Source: CAIWAH01 sp964602595
GTDB taxonomy: Bacteria > Verrucomicrobiota > Verrucomicrobiia > Limisphaerales > UBA9464
Direction: 5' to 3'
Assembly (NCBI GenBank): GCA_964602595.1
Contig: CAZRRO010000003.1
Span: forward strand, 434,001-498,000
DNA length: 64,000 bases
The notes beneath the pieces were generated by a model. That model worked only from the letters and a program-made list of their open reading frames with translations. It searched no databases and was not told the origin of the DNA. This document shows positions 17,801 through 26,600 of this stretch, piece by piece. How positions within the stretch are numbered: position 1 is the stretch's first letter; every line of letters begins with the position of its first letter. The translations under genes and the position numbers were made by a program.

Positions 17801-20800
17801 CGTGGACGGCGGCCTAGACAACGCCGGCGACCGCGAGCCCTTCGTTGAGCTCTACAACTCGGGCCCGACCGCGGTCGATCTCTCGGCGTTTTTCCTGACC
17901 GACACCTATGGCAACCTGACCAAGTGGCCGTTCCCCGCCGGAACGACAATTGCCGCGGGCGGTTTCCTGACCGTGTGGGCCGACGGGGAGACGGCGGAAT
18001 CCACCGTCGCCGCGCCGCATGCCAACTTCCGGCTGAATCCGACCAACGGCTCCGTCGCCCTCGTGCGGTTGCAGGGTGCGGCCAACGCGCCCGCCGTGCT
18101 GGACTTTGCGGACTACGCGAACCAGTTCCCCAACCGCAGCGTCGGCCTGATTCCCGACGGCGACGTGCGCAGCCGGCGGCAGGTCTATTTCCCGACCGCC
18201 GGCGCGTCCAACAATCCCGCCGTGCCGTCCGTCAACGTCGTAATCAACGAGTTCATGGCGCAGAACACGGCCACCCTCACCGATCCCGCGGACGGCGACT
18301 TCGACGACTGGATTGAACTCCACAATGCCGGTTCCACGACGGTGGACCTTACCGGCTTCTTCCTGACGGATAGCCTGACCAACAAGACCATGTTCGCGAT
18401 CCCGGCGGGTTATCCGATCCCGGCCGGCGGTTTCCTGCTGGTCTGGGCCGACGGTGAGACCGGACAGAATCGCGCCACGAACGTCCACCTCCACGCGAGT
18501 TTCTCGCTCGCTCGTGCCGGGGAGCAGATCGGCCTCTATTCACCGACCGGCCAACTGATTGACGGCCTGACGTTTGGCAACCAGACGAACAACGTCTCGC
18601 TTGGCCGATATCCGGACGCGTCGGAGAATCCGTTGGTCTTCTTCGAGGAACCGAGCCCGGGTTCGGCCAACTTCATCCCCGGCGGCAATCTCCCGCCGGT
18701 CGTCACGCCGTTGGCGGACCGAAGCGCGCCGGAAGGCGTCCTGTTCAGCCTGACCGTCGCCGCCAGCGACCCGGACGCGGGACAGACGCTCAAGTTCAGC
18801 CTGGGCGCCGATGCGCCGACGGGGGCCGCGATCAATGAATCCACCGGCCTGCTGACTTGGACGCCGACCGAAGCCCAAGGGCCTGGCAACTACCTGTTCA
18901 CCGTCCGCGCCACCGACAACGGCACGCCGCCTCGCACCGGCGTGGGCCGCCTCAACCTCACCGTGACCGAGGCCAACCTTGCGCCGGTGATCGGTGTCTT
19001 GGCCGACCAGGCGGTGGATGAGGGCGCCCAGTTGGCATTCACGCTGCCGGCGACCGATCCCGACCTGCCGGCCAACAAACTGGCCTACGCGCTGGAGCCG
19101 GGTTCACCGGTTGGTGCCACCATCGACCCGGCGACCGGCGAGTTCGCGTGGACTCCGACCGAGGACCAGGGTCCGCGGGTGTTCGACGTGACCTTCCGCG
19201 TCACCGACAACGGTTCGCCGGCGCAGAGCGTGACCAAGACCATCAAGGTGACGGTGAACGAGGTGAACAATCCGCCGCTGCTCACCCAACCGGCCCCGCA
19301 GTCGGTGGACGAAGGGGCGACCCTCTCGCTGACGCTGGCCGGCGCCGACCCCGAGGGGGCTCCGGTGCGCTACAGCCTGTCGGGCAACATCCCGGCCGGG
19401 CTCGCGCTCGACGAAACCACCGGCCTGCTGACGTGGACTCCGACCGAGGCGCAGGGACCGGGCAGCTATCCGCTGGTGGTCAAGGTGACGGAGCAGACGG
19501 CCCAGCAATTGTCCTCCCAGCGCACCTTCTCCATCACCGTCAACGAGGCCAACCAGGCCCCTATGCTGCAAGCCCTCGGCGACTTCACGGTCAGCGAGGG
19601 CAACCGGGTCGCCTTCGTCGCCACTGCCACGGACGCCGACCTGCCGGCCCAGACGCTGACCTACGCGCTGGTTGGCGACGTTCCCACCGGCGCCACGATC
19701 GACGCCAACACGGGGGCCTTTGCCTGGACCACCGACGACGATGCCGGCGTGGCGACCAACGTCATCAGCGTGCGCGTCTCGGACAACGGGCCCGGCAATC
19801 GGTCCGACACGAAGACGTTTACCGTCCTTATCCGGCCCCGCTTCAAGGTCGCGATCAACGAGATCATGTATCGGCCGCTGACCAACAACGCGGAATACAT
19901 CGAGATCGCCAACGCCTCGGCCCGGACGCCTTGGGACATCTCCGGTTATCGCCTCGAAGGCGACGAACTCGCCTTTACCTTCCCGGCGAACACCGTGCTC
20001 GCCCCCGGCCAGCATCTCTGCGTGGTGCGGAACCTCGCGGTGTTCCGGGCGACCTACGGGGCCGCACTGCCGGTGGCCGGCGTGTGGACCGGCATCCTTG
20101 GGAACACCGGCGACCGGCTCCAACTGTTCCCCGGGGATCCCGTAGCTAACCCGGTCGCGCAGGTGCAGTTCCGCGCCACGTTGCCATGGCCGACCGCTGC
20201 GGCGGCGGGCGCCGCGCTCCAGTTGGTCGACGGCCGCCGGGACAACTTCCGCGTGGGCAACTGGGCGGCGGCCCCGGCCTACAACGGCCCGCGCCGGCTC
20301 GCGGTCCTGACCAACCAGTGGCGTTATTTCCAGGCGGGCGCCCCGGATCCGGCGTGGAAGGAGAACACGTTCAACGACGGCGCGTGGTCGGTCGGCCGTG
20401 GCCTGTTCTACGTCGAGACGGCCGAGCTGCCGGCGCCAAAGACGACCCCGCTGACCTTGGGACAGTCGGGTTACTACTTCCGCACCAAGTTCACCCTGCC
20501 GTTTGTGCCTGCCGGGGCGACGCTCCAGCTGAACTATGTCGTCGACGACGGCGCGGTGTTCTATCTCAACGGCCGCGAGCTCCATCGGTTCGGCTTCGAT
20601 GCGGGGGTGGTCGTGCAGCATGACACGCCCTGCACGCTGGTGGCCGACGCCGTTCTGACCGGACCGATCACTTTGCCGGCGGAACTGCTTCAGGCCGGGG
20701 AAAACGTCCTCGCCGTCGAGGCCCATCAGGCCAACGTGGGCAGCTCCGACATCGTCTTTGGCGCCAGCCTCACCCTGGAAGGCGGCTCGGTTCCGGGCCA

Positions 20801-22382
20801 AACGCCGGGCGCAACCAACAATGTCGGCGCCAGCCTGGCCGCCTATCCGGCGCTCTACCTGAACGAGATCCTGCCCAACAACACCGCTGGCCTTGCGGAC
20901 AGCAAAGGTGAGCGCGAGCCCTGGGTGGAACTGCACAACGCCGGACCGGACGCGGCGGACCTCTCCGGCTGGGGCCTGACCGACAGCTACACCAGCCTCG
21001 CCAAGTGGACGTTCCCGGCCGGCACAGTTCTCGGGGCCGACCAGTTCCTCGTGATCTTCCTCGACGGGGAGACCGGCGATGCGACCGCAAACGAACTGCA
21101 CGCCAGCTTCCGTGTCCCCGCCGCGAATGGCTCCGTGGCGCTTGTCCGGCCGCAGGGCGCCGCGCTGGCGGTCGTGGATTACGTGGACTACGCCACGGTG
21201 GCGGCCAACGCCTCGTTGGCCTCGCTGCCCGACGGCCAGCCGTTTGACCGCGAAATCACCACCTCTCCCACCCCGGGTGCCTACAACAATGGCACCCCGC
21301 CGAATCGCCCGCCGGTGCTCGTGCCGATAGCGGCGCAAGGCGGACCGGAAGGCGTCGAACTGACCTTCACCGCGACGGCCAATGATCCGGACGCAGGCCA
21401 GGCGCTGTCCTTCTCGCTGGAAGGCGTGGTGCCGACCGGCGCGACGTTGACCGCCGCGGGCTTGTTTACCTGGACTCCGACCGAGGTGCAGGGACCCGGC
21501 AGCTATCCGGTCACCGTGGTGGTCACGGACAACGGCAGCCCGGCGCTGAGCGCGCGGCAGACGGTGCAATTCACCATCACCGAAACCAACGCCGCCCCGA
21601 TCTTGGGAGTTACCGCGGACAAGGTATTGGCCGAAGGCCAGCCGTTGAATGCCCGGTTCACCGCGACGGATTCCGACCTCCCGGTCAATACGATGACGTA
21701 TGCCCTCGTGACCGCGCCGGACGGCATGACCATCAATCCGGTGACGGGCGAAGTGAAGTGGACCCCGGGCGAAGCCCAGGGACCGGCCGCCTACACGATC
21801 ACCGCGCGGGTCACCGACAACGGCTCACCGGCCGCAAGTGTCGACCGTTCGTTTGAGCTGACGGTCACGGAGGCGAACGTCGCCCCCACCCTCGCCGGTC
21901 CGGCCTCGGCGACCATTCCGCCGCTCCAGCCATGGGTAGGCCAGTTCACTGGAGCCGACTTGGACCTACCGGCGAACGTCCTGACCTACGTCCTGGTGAA
22001 CTCGCCCGGCGGCATGACCATCAATGCGGCGACCGGCGAGGTAAAGTGGACGCCGCAGGCAATCCAGAGCCCCGGCACCTATCCCATTACGGTGCGGGTC
22101 TCCGACGGGGCAACCCCGCCGGGCACCGCGGAACACAGCCTGACGCTGACGGTCGCCGACCTTTCGTCGGCTCCTACCCCGGCTCCGGAGGTCCGCGCCG
22201 ATGGCACAGTCGTGCTCCGCTGGAACACGGTGGTGGGCGTGACCTATCGCGTCGAGGTGGCGGACGGTCCTGCCGGTCCGTGGCAACCGCTTGCGACCGT
22301 GGTGGGTGACGGTCAGCCCAAGTCCGTCACCGATAATCCCGGCGTCCGGACTGAACGCTACTACCGCAACATAATTCCCTGA
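11880..22382 (+). CDS. Giant secreted protein (3,500 residues): PA14, lamin-tail domains, CotH kinase-like domain, cadherin-like repeats
   Basis: Start ATG 11880 gives a signal peptide (MKNCLLLPGVSRRLTRL then a hydrophobic core). Order by residue: PA14 sugar-binding domain (37-200); Ig-like domains (200-390); a DUF1349/laminin-G-like sandwich (395-575); lamin-tail domains near 590, 750 and 880 (each starting like VVINE…FIELFN); an NGGFE-like jelly roll and linker; a CotH spore-coat kinase-like domain (about 1320-1695, acidic WDLDFIFG motif with D1600 and D1602); lamin-tail domains near 1794, 1962 and 2117; four putative-Ig/cadherin-like repeats; lamin-tail domains near 2657 and 2990; three more repeats; and the shared C-terminal module ending RYYRNIIP. 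CotH proteins are atypical kinases; whether this one is active is unknown. Probably surface-exposed. Confidence 0.9.
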   Translation: MKNCLLLPGVSRRLTRLVVLLAVAILLPVLAPAFGGSILREVFSGIGGSSLADLTNSPAFPNSPTSTNFVTDFFEAPTDVEEGYGQRMHGYIVPPTTGSYTFWISSDDEGALYLSTDENPIRSRLIANVPGWTGPRQWGNYAEQQSAPITLQAGKAYYVAALMKEGGGGDNLAVRWLRPGGIDEGPIPATYLLPWGTAFTVPSITQQPTNTTVVEGQLATFVIKVSNLDAVTFLWKRNGTALPASTSGVLEYGPVTLDDQGAQFGATVTNRIGATNSTLATLTVLPDTTKPTVVSAISLGADRIRLQFSEPMDAASASVTGNFRVNGGVNVTGAVLDSDPSAVLLTVAGMNFAQNYTVTISNVRDRARTSNTIVADSTVSFLALELTAQNIGGGTGGIQRIGPGAFDLTGQGRGVSGGNDQFQLSWERRTGDFDLQVRVTDLGISSAFLRAGLMVRPTLDTNSAFAAVFGSSAQLGVFFESRATAGANPSQQTVVGGYPANYPYQWLRLRRAGNVFTGFGSRDGVGWTQLGSATIALPAQTFVGLAVASQNAAVASTVKFREYSPTASTAVATFANDRESPTPSSRRTGLTLSEIMYRPKTVAGDTNNLEFVELFNAGAIFQEMTGWKLTGGIEYTFPAGFRIEAGQYIVVAADPAALQAARGLSGVLGPFSGSLNNAGDVVRLRDNIGAIKLEVEYSPDAPWPVAADGAGASLVLTSPSYGEASPQAWTASSLNGGSPGGPDPVINTPGDTVVINEFLAHTDDPQLDFIELFNRSNTPADLSGCYLTDDPATNKFRLPDGTTLAARGFLAFDQNQLGFRLGADGEAIYLVSSNGLRVLDAIRFGGQENGVASGRLPNGSATIRRLAAPTPGAANGEAFGEAVVLNEIMYNPISGLDDDEYVELHNRGAVAVSLAGWRFESGIDFRFPAGASLAPGGYVVVARSAARLLTNYPQLNAANTFGNFAGSLRNSGERIALSKPDDIISTNELGNRVTNVIHIVVADVTFSTGGAWGRWSDGGGSSLELTDADADPLRAANWADSDETQKAQWSEVSFTGRLDNGDGGQTADRLFLGLLNDGECLVDNVEVVQGAGANLVSNPGFETGATGWSFFGNHVLTGVDSAGAFAGTRCLHVRAGGGLDTGPNSIRTALSSAVANNSTATFRARVRWLRGWPELLFRLKGNYLDFAAALPVPANLGTPGQANSRAVANAGPAIYDVTHTPAVPRNNEAVLVTARVADPDGITTLNLRLRLDPATSLTTTAMRDDGTAGDVLAGDGIYTARITGRSAGTLAAFRIEAADGLGATAVFPARAPTEEALIRWGDEIPFGTFPHAHLWSTQANQGPADGNGLNNFSRPCTIVYGNRRVIYGAVFRDKGSPFHGGRGDLTAVTPDDDLLHGVGERLFSQTGNGGSEDTGLRGRLAYWLGQQLEIPALNGNPLHFFFNGGRYANIVEDLEEPDHRYAEQHYPDGGAGDLYKISIWFEFDDGNGGFNAIQSTLERFLTTGSQLKLARYRWNWERRAQQVPESDYTTIFDLVNAANNTATGDAYVQRMLAHGDVDEWMRVFAYNRIMGNWDSWTFNVGQNMYLYRQPGRPAVIMPWDLDFIFGLGDGASSGLWGGQDPIANSKLYDNPALRRFLWQAYIDAVNGPMLPGRFQPVIDALRAAQLANNIQGLNSTAGITTYINARRANILGQINAANVAALAITSNGGNNFTSATANATITGNAPLAVASIAVNGVRYPVVWTGFTTFSVTVPLTQQVNSLVLVGLDRKGNPLPGVTDSVTVTYNGAVPQPQDFVVLNEVHYNPAVPQTSFIELHNRNATTPFDLSGFVLEGVGYTFPAGSIIAPNGYLLLVGDRAAFAAAFGAGVVVFDQFSGRLDNDGETLRLVRPGATPELDQRITDVRYLDHAPWPVEPDGGGSSLQLIDPAQDTWRVANWGAMPTNAANRFTPGAANANRATLAAFPAVWLNEVLPNSVDGGLDNAGDREPFVELYNSGPTAVDLSAFFLTDTYGNLTKWPFPAGTTIAAGGFLTVWADGETAESTVAAPHANFRLNPTNGSVALVRLQGAANAPAVLDFADYANQFPNRSVGLIPDGDVRSRRQVYFPTAGASNNPAVPSVNVVINEFMAQNTATLTDPADGDFDDWIELHNAGSTTVDLTGFFLTDSLTNKTMFAIPAGYPIPAGGFLLVWADGETGQNRATNVHLHASFSLARAGEQIGLYSPTGQLIDGLTFGNQTNNVSLGRYPDASENPLVFFEEPSPGSANFIPGGNLPPVVTPLADRSAPEGVLFSLTVAASDPDAGQTLKFSLGADAPTGAAINESTGLLTWTPTEAQGPGNYLFTVRATDNGTPPRTGVGRLNLTVTEANLAPVIGVLADQAVDEGAQLAFTLPATDPDLPANKLAYALEPGSPVGATIDPATGEFAWTPTEDQGPRVFDVTFRVTDNGSPAQSVTKTIKVTVNEVNNPPLLTQPAPQSVDEGATLSLTLAGADPEGAPVRYSLSGNIPAGLALDETTGLLTWTPTEAQGPGSYPLVVKVTEQTAQQLSSQRTFSITVNEANQAPMLQALGDFTVSEGNRVAFVATATDADLPAQTLTYALVGDVPTGATIDANTGAFAWTTDDDAGVATNVISVRVSDNGPGNRSDTKTFTVLIRPRFKVAINEIMYRPLTNNAEYIEIANASARTPWDISGYRLEGDELAFTFPANTVLAPGQHLCVVRNLAVFRATYGAALPVAGVWTGILGNTGDRLQLFPGDPVANPVAQVQFRATLPWPTAAAAGAALQLVDGRRDNFRVGNWAAAPAYNGPRRLAVLTNQWRYFQAGAPDPAWKENTFNDGAWSVGRGLFYVETAELPAPKTTPLTLGQSGYYFRTKFTLPFVPAGATLQLNYVVDDGAVFYLNGRELHRFGFDAGVVVQHDTPCTLVADAVLTGPITLPAELLQAGENVLAVEAHQANVGSSDIVFGASLTLEGGSVPGQTPGATNNVGASLAAYPALYLNEILPNNTAGLADSKGEREPWVELHNAGPDAADLSGWGLTDSYTSLAKWTFPAGTVLGADQFLVIFLDGETGDATANELHASFRVPAANGSVALVRPQGAALAVVDYVDYATVAANASLASLPDGQPFDREITTSPTPGAYNNGTPPNRPPVLVPIAAQGGPEGVELTFTATANDPDAGQALSFSLEGVVPTGATLTAAGLFTWTPTEVQGPGSYPVTVVVTDNGSPALSARQTVQFTITETNAAPILGVTADKVLAEGQPLNARFTATDSDLPVNTMTYALVTAPDGMTINPVTGEVKWTPGEAQGPAAYTITARVTDNGSPAASVDRSFELTVTEANVAPTLAGPASATIPPLQPWVGQFTGADLDLPANVLTYVLVNSPGGMTINAATGEVKWTPQAIQSPGTYPITVRVSDGATPPGTAEHSLTLTVADLSSAPTPAPEVRADGTVVLRWNTVVGVTYRVEVADGPAGPWQPLATVVGDGQPKSVTDNPGVRTERYYRNIIP
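18688..19840 (+). repeat. Four cadherin-like/putative-Ig coding repeats, first block
   Basis: Four units of about 95 residues start at PPVVTPLAD, APVIGVLAD, PPLLTQPAP and APMLQALGD. Most contain a DEG/PEG acidic start, a Ca-binding-like DxD stretch (ATDPDLP) and the hallmark LTWTPTEAQGPG or a variant. The same nucleotide blocks recur, e.g. ACTCCGACCGAGG with CAGGG(A/T)CC nearby. Confidence 0.8.
21304..22160 (+). repeat. Three cadherin-like/putative-Ig coding repeats, second block
   Basis: Units start at PPVLVPIAA, APILGVTAD and APTLAGPAS and keep WTP(T/G)E-x-QGP or, in the last, WTPQAIQSPG. They are the same family as the block at 18688-19840 but are separated from it by two lamin-tail domains, which suggests block duplication inside the gene. 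Confidence 0.78.
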
Positions 22383-22402
22383 GCGGGAACGAGGCAGCTA
22401 GG

Positions 22403-22425
22403 GCGCGGACGTTTGCCGTCCGCGC
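22403..22425. terminator. Hairpin between convergent genes
   Basis: Perfect 8-bp stem GCGCGGAC/GTCCGCGC with a 7-base loop, 20 bases after the stop of the giant gene and 43 bases beyond the stop of the convergent P450 gene. It could serve both strands. No T-run. Confidence 0.5.
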
Positions 22426-22467
22426 GGTGAACCTTGCCGCGGGCGGATCCGCATGCGGGTGCGTCGT

Positions 22468-23601
22468 TCAGCGAGCCACCAACCGCACCCGCAGCCGTTC
22501 GTAACCGACGACCCGCTGGTAACGGGCCTCGCGCTCGACGTGCTCCTGCGCTTCGAGGACTTGGATGGCGGCCACCCGGCGGAGGCATTGCTGGAGCAGC
22601 GTGCGCACGAGGAGCCGCGCGTGGGCCGCGCCCAGGCACAGGTGGGCGCCGAACCCGAAGGCCAGGTGAGGGTTCGGCTTCCGGTCGAGCCGGATTTCCG
22701 CCGGGGCGTCGAAGGCGGCTTCGTCCTGGTTGGCCGAGGCCCAGCAGAGCGACGCGCGCCCGCCGGCCGGCACCGTCGCGCCGTGCACGTCGGTCTCCGC
22801 CGGGCAGACCCGGCCGATGTGGGTGAGCGGCGAGATGACGCGGAAGAATTCCTCAACCGCGTGGATGATCCGCGCCGGGTCCTGCCGGAGAAATTCCAGC
22901 GCCTCGGGATGGCCGGCGAGGTAGCCGAGCACGGACGAAATCGTGTGGATCACCGTGTCGCGCCCGCCGGCGAAGGTGAGGTTGCCGAAGCCCATCATCT
23001 CCTCACGCGTCAGCGGCCGGCCGCGGAATGTGGCCCGCGTCAGCGCGCTGAAGAAGTCCTCGCCCGGCGCGGCGACCGCGCGGTCGAAACGCTCGTGGAG
23101 GTAGGTCTCCAGCGCGGAACCCTTCGAGCCGCCGTCCCGGAAGACGTGGGTGCCCCAACTGATCCACAGCTCGGCCTCCGACTCGGGCACGTTGAGCAGG
23201 TAGGCGAGGGCTCGTGACTGGATGGGCAGTGCAAATTCGCGGACGACCTCGATGGAATCGCGTCGGAGTGCCTCCTCCAGCAGGCCGACAATGAGGTTCT
23301 CCACCTGTGCGATGACCTGGGGATCCTTCGCTCGCTGGAAGAAGGGTTCGGCGATCTTCCGGTAGTCGGTGTGGTCGGGCGGGTCCGTCTCGACCGGCAA
23401 CTGGCGCATGCTGCGGACGTTTTCCTCGGACGGGATCGGCACGCGGAACGGCGCGTCGGAGCTGAACGTCGCCCAGTCCTTCGCCGCTTTGCGCACGTCC
23501 TCGTGGCGGAGGATCATGGGCACTTCCTCGCCCTGGAACGGACACTTGAGGACACCGTCGGCGGTGCGGGCTTCGCGGAAGGGATCGGAGACTTTGTCCA
23601 T
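22468..23601 (-). CDS. Cytochrome P450
   Basis: 377 residues; ATG 23601 starts the conserved part (MDKVSDPFREARTADG). Bacterial class I P450: I-helix AGGRDT (211-216) with the oxygen-activating acid-Thr pair, K-helix ExxR at E251-R254 (EEFFR), and heme-binding loop FGFGAHLCLGAAHAR with axial C322. The length is slightly under the usual 400-420. Needs ferredoxin and a reductase; none is encoded nearby. No signal peptide, so cytoplasmic. With no biosynthetic cluster around it, the substrate is unknown. It sits 61 bases downstream of the FG-GAP gene on the same strand. Confidence 0.93.
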   Translation of the reverse strand: MDKVSDPFREARTADGVLKCPFQGEEVPMILRHEDVRKAAKDWATFSSDAPFRVPIPSEENVRSMRQLPVETDPPDHTDYRKIAEPFFQRAKDPQVIAQVENLIVGLLEEALRRDSIEVVREFALPIQSRALAYLLNVPESEAELWISWGTHVFRDGGSKGSALETYLHERFDRAVAAPGEDFFSALTRATFRGRPLTREEMMGFGNLTFAGGRDTVIHTISSVLGYLAGHPEALEFLRQDPARIIHAVEEFFRVISPLTHIGRVCPAETDVHGATVPAGGRASLCWASANQDEAAFDAPAEIRLDRKPNPHLAFGFGAHLCLGAAHARLLVRTLLQQCLRRVAAIQVLEAQEHVEREARYQRVVGYERLRVRLVAR

Positions 23602-23662
23602 AGGCTTCGAGGTCACTGGACCGGGCCGCCGCGCAGCCGTCAAGAAGGCGACGCCGGGCGTT

Positions 23663-26600
23663 TCACGGCCGGGCCGCCGGGGCGGTTGCTTCAAGTTCCC
23701 GCGCCCCGGCGGGGATGGGCGTTTCAGTGACGGCGCCGCCTGGCCAGCGGACACGGAGCGCCCGGCCGCCCCCGGCCAGCACCGTCACCGGATGATCGAC
23801 GGAACCCATCCCCGCGGCGGCGTGCAGTTCGCGGACCGGTCCGGTGCCGGAATCCCGGAGCAGCTGCAACGTGGCCCCGTAGCCGGCGGGGTTGCCGGCC
23901 GGGCCGCGCAGGCGGACCCGGAGTCCCGGCGCACCCGAAACGTTGCGGAACACCCGGGTCGCTGCGCCAACCTGCGTGTCGATCCAGTCGCAGCGCCCGT
24001 CCTGGTCGAAGTCGGCCACCGCGCAACCGCGCTGTTCGCCGTGGACGAGCACGCCCGATTCGGCCGCCGGAAGATTTCGGAAACCGCCCTGTCCATCCCC
24101 CAAAAGGACGGCGCCACGGCCCGCGTCGGGACGCGGCCATTCGGGGCGGAAGGTGTGGAAATTCTGGGCCAGCAGCAGGTCTTCGTGGCCGTCGCCATTC
24201 ACATCAGCCACGGACACGCCAAAGGCCGGCGCCAGTTGGGCGTCCAGCGGCAGCGGCCGGGCGAGCCAATGATCACCACGGTTGAGCCATGCCACCGAGG
24301 CGAGGATCCGGGCCTCGGCCATCTGCGCCGGACGTGGGATCGCTCCCAGCACGTCCGCGAGCGACGCCCGGGCGAATTCGGCGTGCGTGGGAAATCTGGC
24401 CGCCAACTGAGGAAAGGCGAGGCCCAGCGCCCGTAGTCCCCGGCGGGGCACGTCCAGCGGCAATTCGGCGGGTCGATAGGCTTCAACGAGGTCAACGCCG
24501 CCGGTGCCCGCGAGGTCGCCGAAAAACAGCCGCAACGGATTCCGGGGAGTCGCCTGGTAGCCGGTGTTTTCTCCCCAGTTACCCGTCACCAGGTCGAGCC
24601 GGCCGTCGCCGTCAAAGTCGCCCGAAGTGACGCTGCTCCACCATCCGGTGAGCGTTGACAGCGGCACGGGCGCCGCCGCGGCCAGGCGCACCGGCGGATC
24701 CCAGGGTTCCAGCGCGCCGCGGTGATTGCGAAAGATCCGCACCGGCCCCCATTCGCTTGCGAGGACGAGCTCCGGAAAACCATCGCACTCCAGATCCGAC
24801 CACACTGCGCCCTGCACCAAACCCGCGGCCTCCAGGCCGGCGATGGCCACGGGTTCCGTCAACCGGCCGCCTTGCCCCCGGAACAGTCGGGAAGGGCCCG
24901 ACTCCGGGTAACGGCCGGGCGTGATCCGCGCACCGATGAATAGATCGAGCTGCCCATCCGCGTCGAAATCCGCCGCGGCTAGCGACCCCAGACTGAAGGC
25001 GGCCGGCAGCACCTCGGCGCAGGGCGTTACTTCCATCCGATTGTCCGTCGCCACCGGTCGCAGGCAGACCACGCTGGCCGGGGCCGGAGCGGTTTCGTAA
25101 TTGCCGACCGACGCGAGCAGCGCGGGTGTCCCGTCCGGGGCGATCCACGCCGTGAAGGCGGCCACATCGTCGGGCGCTCGCCAATCCGTGGCGACGTTTT
25201 CCCAACCGCCGTCCGCGCGCCGCCGGAAGATTCCCGGCGACTGCCCGCGGGCCGGACCGATCACGAGAAAGGGCCGGGCCGGGTCGGCGGATTCCAGCCA
25301 GGCGACCGGTGGTCCCGCGAGGCTGAGCTGGCGATGCAGCAACGGTTGGCGGGCAAAATCGTCGAAGTATTCCTCCCGCGCGACGTGCCCCACGGCCGCG
25401 CTCTCGTCGGTGAACAGCGGCCGGGGCTGGGCGGGAGCGACTGGGGTCGCGGGCACCGCGTCGCGTTCGTCCACGACATGCAAATGGCCGGCGGCGGCAT
25501 TGGTCAACCGGGTGACCCGGCCGCTGCGCCACGTCACCTCCACCGTGAACGGACCGGGACCGCCCGCCGCGAACGTGCGAGCCGGATCATCGCCCGAAAG
25601 GTAGCGCCCGCCGGCGACGATTTCCTGAGTTTGCGCCACGGGCCCGCCGGTCACGCGAATCCGCGCATTGAGGCCACGGGGATTGCCGCCCACTCCGCGT
25701 GCCCGGACCATGAGGCGGGGCGCGGCGGCCGTGTTCCGATACAACGCCGGGCTGTCGTTCAGCCGATTGCAGACCAGGTCGAGGTCGCCGTCCCCGTCCA
25801 AGTCGGCGAGGGCAGCGCCCTGGAACAGGTTGGTGGCGGTGAAACCCCAGGCTTCATGGACTTCTTCGAAGCGGAACTCGCCCCGGTTGCGGAAGGCCGA
25901 TATCGGCGAGGCGAAGGCCGGATACAGGAGCACGTTGGTCGCCGAGTTGCCGCGGCCGGAACCTTGGATGCGGGCCAGCGTATCGCGGTCCTGCACGTCG
26001 TGGATCGCGCCGGCCATCACGAGGATGTCTTCCCAGCCATCGAGGTCCGCATCGAGGAAGAGCGGATGCCAGGACCAATCCGTGGCGGTCAGCCCGGCGA
26101 ATTCTGCGATCTCGGACCATGTGCCGTCGCCGTGCCCGCGGTAGAGCGTATTGCGCGGGACTTCCGGCCGGTAGTCGAACCGGCCCGGCGCGGGTGGTAG
26201 AAATCGCACCCCGGTCATGGAACGCAGCCGGCGCTCGTGGCGCCGCGGCGCCATTTCCACCGTGAAGAAATCCAGGTGACCGTCGTGGTCCAGGTCCCCG
26301 AAATCTGCGCCCATCGAGGAGAAGGCGAATTTCCGCAGGGCGAGCCGTGGGGCGGCGCGAAACCGGCCGTCACCCTGGTTCAACCAGAGCCGGTCCGGCG
26401 TCTGGAAATCGTTGCAGGCATACAGGTCGGGCTTCCCGTCGCCGTCGACGTCGCGGAGCACTGCGCCCAACCCGAAGTCCGGCGGCGCCGACCGGGGGCG
26501 GCCCTGCTCGTCGAGGAAGGCTCCGGAGTCCCACGGCACCGGCCGGAAGCGGGCGTGGCCGTCGTTGAGGTAAAGCCGGCCCGGCTCGCCGACTTCCTCG

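Noticed and set aside
19104..21569. 821-residue minus-strand frame inside the giant gene
   Set aside because: Gly/Arg/Val-rich mirror of the repeat-coding DNA; a GC-rich antisense shadow.
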